This document shows positions 56,685-64,000 of a DNA stretch of 64,000 nt, in pieces. Each line of letters starts with the position of its first letter. The stretch's first letter is position 1. This DNA comes from Cupriavidus laharis. GTDB lineage: Bacteria; Pseudomonadota; Gammaproteobacteria; Burkholderiales; Burkholderiaceae. The notes under the pieces are model-generated. The model had not been told where the DNA came from. It did no database searches and saw only the letters and a program-made list of their open reading frames with translations. A program made the position numbers and the translations under genes. The DNA is taken from NCBI RefSeq assembly GCF_914271435.1, contig NZ_CAJZAI010000009.1, positions 1 to 64,000 of the forward strand, given 5' to 3'.

Positions 56685-57119
56685 TCAGTCAGGCAGGCGG
56701 CGGTACACCGCCGCAAAACGTGCCTGCTCTGTGATGCCATAGTCGCCGGGCGCGTACTGCATCAGCCAGTCGCCGGGCTTGCCGTGCAGCACATCGCCGC
56801 CATCGGAGCGCGCAATACTGAACGCCTCTTCCATGCGGCGGGCCAGCACGGGTACCGGCTTGTTGCGGTAAGGGCCGTCCTCGCCGTGTGCAGAGGGCTC
56901 CAATGCCACGTATTTCGGATCGAAGCGCTCGCGCGAGACGACCCAGCGGTCGCCGGTCGCGCCAGTGACAATGGCATCGCCGACGCGGTAGCGGTTGGGG
57001 CCTTCGCGGCTCTCCAGTTCGCCGGCTTTCGCGGCAAACATCACCTGTACCTGCTCTTCCTTGACGTAGCGCGCGGCAGCGGGGTCCTCACGCAGGTCGA
57101 TGTCGGTCAGTGGCTGCAT
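56685..57119 (-). CDS. PGDYG-domain protein
   Basis: 144 residues. Contains the eponymous PGDYGITEQARF near the C-terminus, KPGDWLMQYAPGDYG, and an earlier NRYRVGDAIVTGATGDRWVV. Family function unknown. ATG 57119 starts 11 bp after the thiD stop on the same strand, so the two are probably co-transcribed. Soluble, no metal motif. Confidence 0.72.
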   Translation of the reverse strand: MQPLTDIDLREDPAAARYVKEEQVQVMFAAKAGELESREGPNRYRVGDAIVTGATGDRWVVSRERFDPKYVALEPSAHGEDGPYRNKPVPVLARRMEEAFSIARSDGGDVLHGKPGDWLMQYAPGDYGITEQARFAAVYRRLPD

Positions 57120-57130
57120 ATCGGCTCCGT

Positions 57131-57967
57131 TCAGCCCAGCACGCGCGGTGCGAAGGCGTGGTTGAGCGGGCCGTTGCCCGCACCAAGTCTCAGGCCAGCG
57201 CCGGCGGCAATCGCCTGCGCCACATAGTCGAGTCCCTTGCCCACCGCGTCTTCCAGTGTGTCGCCGCGTGCCAGCTGCGAAGCGATGGCAGCAGCCAGCG
57301 TGCAGCCGGTGCCATGCAGGTTCTTCGTGTCGATGCGCGGATGCGTGAACACGCGCACGGTGCCATCGGCCAGCATCAGCAAGTCGTCCAGTGCGCCGCT
57401 CGCGCTCGCAGGGCCATCGTCGTCGAGGTGGCCGCCCTTGAGCAGCACCGCGGCGCAGCCCATTGCGATCAGGTCCGCGGCGGCCTGCTCCATCTCGGCG
57501 CGGCGCGTGATCGGGCGGCCCAGCAGATAGGAGGCCTCCGGCAGGTTGGGCGTCACCAGCACGGCGCGCGGGAACAGCAGGCGCACCATGGCCTGGCTGG
57601 TCGCGTCGTCGGAGAGCGTGGCGCCCGAAGTGGAAATCATCACCGGGTCCACCACCAGCTTGCGGATGCCGTGGCGGTCCGCCGCCGCAGCCACAGCCTC
57701 GACGATGGCCGCGGTGCCCAGCATGCCGGTCTTGGCTGCGTCGACGCCGATGTCGCTTGCCACCGCGTCGATCTGTGCCGCCACCATGTCGGCGGGAATC
57801 GCATGCACGCCGGTCACGCCCAGCGTGTTCTGGGCGGTAATCGCGGTGATGGCGCTCATGCCGAAGCAGCCAAGCGCCGAGAACGTCTTGAGGTCGGCCT
57901 GGATGCCGGCGCCGCCGCCCGAGTCGGAACCTGCGATGGTGAGGGTGCGGGGTGGTGTCGGGGTCAT
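57131..57967 (-). CDS. thiD: Hydroxymethylpyrimidine/phosphomethylpyrimidine kinase
   Basis: 278 residues. Ribokinase fold: [21 protein letters not shown] opens it, [20 protein letters not shown], and the catalytic anion hole [14 protein letters not shown]. It phosphorylates HMP-P to HMP-PP, which ThiE uses. ATG 57967 is set by homology. It is divergent from ahcY and separated from the thi operon, with no THI element seen upstream. Confidence 0.94.
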   Translation of the reverse strand: MTPTPPRTLTIAGSDSGGGAGIQADLKTFSALGCFGMSAITAITAQNTLGVTGVHAIPADMVAAQIDAVASDIGVDAAKTGMLGTAAIVEAVAAAADRHGIRKLVVDPVMISTSGATLSDDATSQAMVRLLFPRAVLVTPNLPEASYLLGRPITRRAEMEQAAADLIAMGCAAVLLKGGHLDDDGPASASGALDDLLMLADGTVRVFTHPRIDTKNLHGTGCTLAAAIASQLARGDTLEDAVGKGLDYVAQAIAAGAGLRLGAGNGPLNHAFAPRVLG

Positions 57968-58040
57968 GTGAGAGAAATGAGCGGAAAAAAAGCCGGTGGC
58001 GCTTGTACTCGTTCGCGCCGGGCAGGCTACAATACCGCCA

Positions 58041-58115
58041 CTCCGAGGAGCGTTGCAACGGATCGTGGCGTAACATGCCCTCCGCCAGGCTCGGACTGTC
58101 TTCAACGGCGCTCGC
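58041..58115 (+). ncRNA. SAH riboswitch of ahcY
   Basis: CTCCGAGGAGCGTTGCAAC, then a variable hairpin, then CCAGGCTCGG and CAACGGCGCTC match the S-adenosylhomocysteine riboswitch: P1 CCGAG/CTCGG and the pseudoknot GAGCG…CGCTC. It ends about 137 nt before the ahcY ATG. SAH binding raises expression of ahcY and following genes. Confidence 0.93.
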
Positions 58116-58251
58116 TGATCCGTGGTTCGCACGGTGGCGAGTCGACCTATCCGCCCGCTTTACCCATATCCGCATATCGGTTCATGCGTCCGGGGAGTGC
58201 GGCCTGATTTCCCGCCCGTCACTGTCGTCCACTCTTCACCGGGAGTGATAC

Positions 58252-59670
<1,419 letters not shown>

Positions 59671-59745
59671 TCCCAGGGACGACTCCCTTCTTCCGCTCGC
59701 GGGAGAGGGGAGAACACCGCCAACAGAGTCCAACAAGGAGCCGCC

Positions 59746-60096
59746 ATGAGACTGCTGATCGTCTGGATCATCAACGCCGTGTCGCTGTTCGTGCTGCCGT
59801 ACATCCTGCCGTCGATCCACATCAAGAGCTTCGGCTCGGCGATGCTGGCCGCACTGGTGCTGGGCCTGGTCAATACGCTGATCCGGCCGATCCTGGTGAT
59901 CCTGACACTGCCGGTGACGCTGTTGACGCTGGGGCTCTTCATCTTCGTGATCAACGCGCTGCTGTTCCTGTTCGTCGGCAACCTGCTGTCGGGCTTCACG
60001 GTCGGCGGTTTCTGGGCGGCCCTGCTGGGCTCCATCCTGTACAGCGTGATCTCGTGGCTGTTGTCCAGCCTGCTGCTGGGCGAACGCACGGCCTGA
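59746..60096 (+). CDS. Small four-helix membrane protein ("phage holin family"/YvlD)
   Basis: 116 residues with four membrane helices: residues about 3–22, 28–50 (ALVLGLVNTLIRPILVILTLP), 55–80 and 85–110. This is the PF04020-type family annotated as phage holin, but there is no phage context. AACAAGGAG precedes the ATG. It is placed between ahcY and metF, 75 bp and 60 bp away; the role in the SAM cycle, if any, is unknown. Confidence 0.8.
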   Translation: MRLLIVWIINAVSLFVLPYILPSIHIKSFGSAMLAALVLGLVNTLIRPILVILTLPVTLLTLGLFIFVINALLFLFVGNLLSGFTVGGFWAALLGSILYSVISWLLSSLLLGERTA

Positions 60097-60156
60097 CGGC
60101 CGCGTAACGCCGCGGGTCCTACCACGCGCGCCGCGCCAACGCGGCGCGCCACCATC

Positions 60157-60987
60157 ATGCAAGACCGCTACTACAGCTTTGAATTTTTCCCGCCGAAGAC
60201 GGCGGAGGGCGTCGAGAAGCTGCGCAACACGCGCGCGCAGCTCGCTCCGCTCAACCCGAAATACATTTCGGTGACGTTCGGCGCCGGTGGCACCACGCAG
60301 CAAGGCACGCTGGACACCGTGCTGGAGATCCAGCGTGAAGGCATCGAGGCCGCGCCGCACCTGTCCTGCGTCGGTTCCTCTCGCGAGAGCATCCGCGCGA
60401 TCCTGCAGCAATACCGCGACGGCGGCATCCGCCATATCGTCGCGCTGCGCGGCGACATGCCGTCGGGCATGGGCGAGATCGGCGAATTCCGCTACGCCAA
60501 CGAGCTGGTGGAGTTCATCCGCGCCGAGACCGGCGACTGGTTCCAGATCGAAGTGGCGGCCTACCCGGAATACCATCCGCAAGCGAAATCGCCGCGCCAC
60601 GACCTGGAGAACTTCGTGCGCAAGGTGAAGGCCGGCGCGAACTCCGCCATCACGCAGTACTTCTTCAACGCCGACGCGTACTTCCGTTTCGTCGATGACG
60701 CGCGCGCGATGGGCGTGGACGTGCCGATCGTGCCGGGCATCATGCCGATCACGAACTACTCGCAGCTGATGCGCTTTTCCGAGATGTGCGGCGCCGAAGT
60801 GCCGCGCTGGGTGGCCAAGCGGCTCGAGGGCTTCGGCGACGACCGCGAGTCGATCCGCGCCTTCGGCCTGGACGTGGTCACGGCGCTGTGCGAACGGCTG
60901 CTGGCCGGCGGCGTGCCGGGCCTGCATTTCTACACGCTCAACGCGGCCGGCGCGACCAAGGCGATCTGGCAGCGCCTGAAGCTCTGA
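60157..60987 (+). CDS. metF: 5,10-methylenetetrahydrofolate reductase
   Basis: 276 residues, TIM barrel with FAD. SFEFFPPKTAEGVEKL contains the catalytic Glu of the family; VTFGAGGTTQQGT and ALRGDMP follow, and VPGIMPITNYSQL is the C-terminal motif. It makes 5-methyl-THF for methionine recovery from homocysteine, the product of AhcY. Probably in the ahcY operon and so under SAH control. Confidence 0.96.
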   Translation: MQDRYYSFEFFPPKTAEGVEKLRNTRAQLAPLNPKYISVTFGAGGTTQQGTLDTVLEIQREGIEAAPHLSCVGSSRESIRAILQQYRDGGIRHIVALRGDMPSGMGEIGEFRYANELVEFIRAETGDWFQIEVAAYPEYHPQAKSPRHDLENFVRKVKAGANSAITQYFFNADAYFRFVDDARAMGVDVPIVPGIMPITNYSQLMRFSEMCGAEVPRWVAKRLEGFGDDRESIRAFGLDVVTALCERLLAGGVPGLHFYTLNAAGATKAIWQRLKL

Positions 60988-60989
60988 CC

Positions 60990-61352
60990 GTGGCCGCGCG
61001 CCGTCCCGATCCCTTTGTCGAGCACCTGCTCGAACTGATGGGGCCGCTGGCGGCGCGCATCGGCGCGATTTCCGCGCGCCGCATGTTCGGCGGGCACGGC
61101 CTGTTCTACGACGGGCTGATGTTCGCGCTGGTCAGCGGCGGGCAGTGCTATCTCAAGGCTGATGACAAGACCCTGCCGCGCTTCGAGGCAGAGGGCAGCC
61201 ATGCTTTTCGCTACCAGTCGTCAAGGGGCGAGGTGGCGTTGCGCCACTACCTGAGTTTGCCGCCGGAATGCCTGGAATCGCCGGCGGCGATGACGCCGTG
61301 GGCGCAGATGGCGGTGGAAGCGGCGCTGCGGCTGGCGAACCAGAAGGGTTGA
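60990..61352 (+). CDS. TfoX/Sxy N-terminal domain protein
   Basis: 120 residues from GTG 60990, 2 bp after the metF stop. The domain runs from PFVEHLLELMGPLAARI through SARRMFGGHGLFYDGLMFALV to LPPECLE. Stand-alone TfoX-N proteins are distinct from the full competence regulator; function unknown. The start is inferred from the family's length; no separate SD is visible, suggesting coupling to metF. Confidence 0.75.
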   Translation: MAARRPDPFVEHLLELMGPLAARIGAISARRMFGGHGLFYDGLMFALVSGGQCYLKADDKTLPRFEAEGSHAFRYQSSRGEVALRHYLSLPPECLESPAAMTPWAQMAVEAALRLANQKG

Positions 61353-61389
61353 GTGCCGACACGGTGCCAACGGTGTCATACTCAGCGCC

Positions 61390-62133
61390 ATGGTCACCGC
61401 CACCTTCCGCTTCTACGAGGAACTGAACGACTTCCTCGCGCCGGACCAGCGCCGGCGTGACCTGTCGTGCCCGTGCGCGCGCGCTGCCACGGTCAAGCAC
61501 ATGATCGAGGCGCTGGGCGTGCCGCATACCGAGGTGGAACTCATCCTGGTCAACGGCGAGTCTTCCGGCTTCGACCGATTGCTGACGGACGGCGACCGCG
61601 TCTCGGTCTATCCCAAGTTCGAATGCCTCGATGTCTCCCCGCTGCTGCGGGTACGCGCCCACCCGCTGCGGGTCATGCGTTTCGTGGCCGATGCGCACCT
61701 GGGTGGCCTGGCCCACCTGCTGCGCATGATGGGCTTCGACACCCTTTACGACAACCACTTCGAGGACAGCGAGATCGAACGCATCGCCGCGCATGAAGGC
61801 CGCATCGTGCTGACGCGCGACCGCGAACTGCTCAAGCGCCGCGGCATCACGCATGGCTGCTATGTTCGCGCGATCAAGTCCACGCCGCAGGTGCGCGAGA
61901 TTTTCAGCCGGCTCGACCTGGCCCGCAGCGCCAGGCCGTTCTCGCTCTGCCTGGACTGCAATGTGCCGCTGCAGCCGCTGGCGCGCGAAGCGGTGTCGGG
62001 GCGTGTGCCGCCGGCCGTGCTCGAGCGCCACAATCGCTTTGTCACCTGCGAGCACTGCCGGCGCGTGTTCTGGGAAGGTTCGCACTGGCGCTGCATGCGC
62101 GCGCTCGTGGATGAACTGGTGCGCACCGGCTGA
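61390..62133 (+). CDS. Mut7-C RNase-domain protein with ubiquitin-like N-terminus
   Basis: 247 residues. Residues 1–75 are a ThiS/MoaD-like beta-grasp (VKHMIEALGVPHTEVELILVNGES); 90–170 a Mut7-C PIN-like nuclease domain (FVADAHLGGLAHLLRMMGFDT, IVLTRDRELLKRR); 190–235 a zinc ribbon (CLDCNVPL…CEHCRRVFW). Family knowledge: predicted toxin-like or RNA-processing nuclease, uncharacterised in bacteria. A separate unit after the TfoX-like gene. Confidence 0.82.
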   Translation: MVTATFRFYEELNDFLAPDQRRRDLSCPCARAATVKHMIEALGVPHTEVELILVNGESSGFDRLLTDGDRVSVYPKFECLDVSPLLRVRAHPLRVMRFVADAHLGGLAHLLRMMGFDTLYDNHFEDSEIERIAAHEGRIVLTRDRELLKRRGITHGCYVRAIKSTPQVREIFSRLDLARSARPFSLCLDCNVPLQPLAREAVSGRVPPAVLERHNRFVTCEHCRRVFWEGSHWRCMRALVDELVRTG

Positions 62134-62172
62134 GTCCTCAAGCCTCGCGGTGTTTCACCGTTAGTCTCAGCG

Positions 62173-62763
62173 TCAGAACACACCCGCTTCGCTGACGATC
62201 CAGTCCATCGGCAGATCGTGCTCCTGGGCCTGCAGCGCGATGCGGCAGGCTTCGAAGCCGATGCCGATGGCGACTGGCGGCGTGGGCATCGCGGCCAGCG
62301 TGCGGTCGTAGAAGCCGCCACCGTAGCCCAGCCGGAATTTGTCGGGGCTGAACCCGACACAGGGAATGAGCAGGGCGTCGGGCTGCGCCGCCGCAGTGCC
62401 GTCCGGTACCGGAATGCCGTAGTGCCCCTTGACCATCGGGGTTTGCGGAGTCCACAGGTGGAAGTCCAGCGGGGCGCCGGGGCGGCTCACTGCGGGTAGC
62501 GCGGCGCAGCGGCCGGTGTCGGTGGTGAGCCACTGCGCCACCACCGCGCGGGCATCGAATTCCTGCTGGATGGGCCAGTAGAAGCCAACGCAGCGTACGG
62601 CGAGCCGCTCCAGCAGCGGCAGGAGAATGGCGGCGATGCGTGCGTCGGCGCCGGCGCGGCCGGGCAGGGCGGCGCGCAGAGCGAGCAGGCGGGCGCGCAG
62701 GGCGCGGCGGTCTTCCTCCACACCTGCGTCGGGTGGCGTCGAAGGCGGATGATGGGCTGACAT
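62173..62763 (-). CDS. 5-formyltetrahydrofolate cyclo-ligase
   Basis: 196 residues. FYWPIQQEFD, the C-terminal LIPCVGFSPDKFRLGYGGGFYDRTLA (ATP/folate site) and IGIGFEACRI are the family signatures. It converts 5-formyl-THF to 5,10-methenyl-THF, feeding the pool used by MetF. ATG 62763 is set by homology; a long upstream extension is not coding-like. In many bacteria a 6S RNA gene precedes this gene, but on its 5' side here slt diverges within about 110 bp, leaving no room. Confidence 0.9.
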   Translation of the reverse strand: MSAHHPPSTPPDAGVEEDRRALRARLLALRAALPGRAGADARIAAILLPLLERLAVRCVGFYWPIQQEFDARAVVAQWLTTDTGRCAALPAVSRPGAPLDFHLWTPQTPMVKGHYGIPVPDGTAAAQPDALLIPCVGFSPDKFRLGYGGGFYDRTLAAMPTPPVAIGIGFEACRIALQAQEHDLPMDWIVSEAGVF

Positions 62764-62872
62764 GGCGTGGGATAATGCCTGCGAACGAACCAACACTGAC
62801 GGCGGCTGCGCGCTTGGCCAAGCGTACCGGGCATGCATGGCGCGGCCGACGTCAACAACAAGGAAGCAAAGA

Positions 62873-64000
62873 ATGCTGAAGGGAGTATATCTGCGGCGTG
62901 CCGGCCAGGCCGCATGGGTCGCCGTGGCGTGTGCCTTGCTTGCCACCCCCGTGCTGGCGCAGAAGCGCTCGCAGCAACCGGCCGTGCGCGCGCCCCAGCC
63001 GCCGGCAATCCCGTCCGATCCGGACGATGCCTTCACCGCGCTGCGCGAAGCTGCCCGAAAGAACGACGTGGATCGCGCCAACGCGCTGTCGGCGACGCTG
63101 GTGGACTACCCGATCCCGTCATACGTCGAGTACTTCCGCATCAAGCCGCAGATGTTCGACGCAAGCGGCCTGGCGCGCATCGACGCGCCCGACGACCAGG
63201 TTCGCGCCTTCCTGCAGCGCTACAAGGGAGAGGCCATTGCCGACCGCATGCGCAACGACTGGCTGCTGGTACTCGGCAAGAAGCGCGACTGGGCCAACTT
63301 TGACGCGGAGTATCCGCAGTTCGTGCTCAAGGACGACACCCAGGTCGAGTGCTATGCGCTGCTGTCGCGCGCGCTCAAGGGCCAGAATGTGGCGGCCGAT
63401 GTGCGCAACGTGCTCAGCGATGTGCGCTACTACGGCGAAGGCTGCGTCGACCTGATCAGCTACCTGGCGCAAAGCCAGCAGATCCAGCGCAGCGATGTCG
63501 CCTTCCAGGCGCGCCAGGCGCTGGAGCAGAACCTCATCACACTGGCCGGCAAGATCGCGGCCACGGTGCCCGATGCGCGCGTGGACAGCGACACGCTGGC
63601 CACCATCGTCAAGATGGCGCGCAATGATCCGTCGCAGGCCGTGGCCTATCTCACCGCAAGCGGCGGCAGCCTGTCGCGCGACGAGCAGGGCGCGGCGTGG
63701 GGCGTGATCGGCCAGTACGCGGCCAAGAAGCTGCTGCCCGACGCCGCCTTCTACTACCGCCGCCAGATGGACCTGGGCGGCAACCAGTGGCTGTCCGACG
63801 AGACGCAGGAATGGCGTGTGCGCGCCGCGCTGCGCCAGGGCGACTGGAAACAGGTGCGGCAGGCCATCGAGATGATGCGCGCCGAGCTGCGCGCGAAGGA
63901 TCCGGCATGGACCTACTGGTACGGCCGCTCGCTGAAGGCCGACGGCCGCGACGCCGAGGCCCAGCAGCAGTTCCAGCAGATCGCCGGCCAGTTCAATTTC
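62873..64000 (+). CDS. slt: Soluble lytic murein transglycosylase (N-terminal part)
   Basis: The frame is open from ATG 62873 to the window end (376 residues) without a stop. A signal peptide ends at PVLAQ (about 30). The rest is the alpha-helical superhelix (U/L domain) of Slt70-like enzymes (DYPIPSYVEYFRIKP, AQQQFQQIAGQFNF); the catalytic SLT domain would lie beyond the edge. It cleaves peptidoglycan to anhydro-muropeptides in the periplasm, the substrate of AmpG. AAGGAAG 7 nt upstream supports the start. Confidence 0.88.
   Translation, partial: MLKGVYLRRAGQAAWVAVACALLATPVLAQKRSQQPAVRAPQPPAIPSDPDDAFTALREAARKNDVDRANALSATLVDYPIPSYVEYFRIKPQMFDASGLARIDAPDDQVRAFLQRYKGEAIADRMRNDWLLVLGKKRDWANFDAEYPQFVLKDDTQVECYALLSRALKGQNVAADVRNVLSDVRYYGEGCVDLISYLAQSQQIQRSDVAFQARQALEQNLITLAGKIAATVPDARVDSDTLATIVKMARNDPSQAVAYLTASGGSLSRDEQGAAWGVIGQYAAKKLLPDAAFYYRRQMDLGGNQWLSDETQEWRVRAALRQGDWKQVRQAIEMMRAELRAKDPAWTYWYGRSLKADGRDAEAQQQFQQIAGQFNF

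Noticed and set aside
59746..60096. Prophage suggested by a holin-like protein
   Set aside because: No endolysin, integrase or structural gene nearby; the family name is historical and the gene lies in a metabolic operon.
62764..62872. A 6S RNA gene next to the 5-formyl-THF cyclo-ligase gene, as in many proteobacteria
   Set aside because: The gap to slt is only about 110 bp, too short for 6S RNA, and shows no matching structure.

Overview
The window reads as part of the main chromosome of a high-GC betaproteobacterium of the Cupriavidus/Ralstonia group. This is inferred from GC-rich codon use, the gene content and neighbour order (hslVU; argB–nucleotidase–slmA–metXW; lpxL pair–dapF next to metK; ahcY–metF) and an ahcY leader of the type known from Ralstonia. 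No rRNA, tRNA, CRISPR array, insertion sequence or prophage was seen. Both ends cut a gene: the C-terminal part of a biotin-carrying carboxylase subunit on the left and the N-terminal part of a lytic transglycosylase on the right.

Region by region. 1–6.3 kb: end of methylcrotonyl-CoA carboxylase alpha subunit, an orphan fimbrial adhesin, a glyoxylate/hydroxypyruvate reductase, HMG-CoA lyase, a YbaK-type deacylase, a FlK-like thioesterase, a DUF1289 protein and an MBL hydrolase; most fit leucine/acyl-CoA catabolism. 6.3–7.0 kb: a non-coding element with long inverted-repeat ends. 7.0–13.8 kb (minus strand): a probable zinc-homeostasis block with Zur, two COG0523 GTPases with His-rich metal tails, DksA, a small exported protein and a ZnuD-like TonB receptor. 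13.9–18.3 kb: a fluoroacetate-dehalogenase-like hydrolase, a Bug-type binding protein and HslVU. 18.5–25.0 kb: a ferritin-like stress protein, a RegBA-type redox two-component system, a PCu(A)C copper chaperone, a LysR/YdcZ pair and an ECF sigma/anti-sigma/CWC cassette. 25.3–30 kb: argB, a HAD nucleotidase, slmA and metXW behind a SAM-II riboswitch. 30–41 kb: LysR/EamA, thioesterase, AmpG, M48 protease, argC, an mqsRA locus with a broken toxin frame, xthA, pyrE, patatin and PPK2. 41–46.2 kb: dapF and two lipid A acyltransferases facing metK (second SAM-II-like leader) and Kdo hydroxylase. 46.4–49.8 kb: GMC oxidoreductase and AidB. 50–58 kb: TPP riboswitch and thiCOSGE, a RelBE pair, a PaaI thioesterase, a PGDYG protein and thiD. 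58–64 kb: SAH riboswitch, ahcY, a small membrane protein, metF, TfoX-like, Mut7-C, 5-formyl-THF cyclo-ligase and slt.

How it fits together: the methionine/SAM cycle is unusually concentrated here (metX and metW for synthesis, metK for SAM, ahcY and metF for recycling, a folate cyclo-ligase nearby). Its three entry points carry three separate RNA sensors, two SAM-II-like and one SAH; a fourth riboswitch controls thiamin synthesis. The features most worth a second look are the split mqsR toxin, the COG0523 GTPase that lacks its CXCC metal site, the palindrome-ended element at 6.3–7.0 kb, the paired Zur-like boxes and the degenerate N-terminal half of ThiE.
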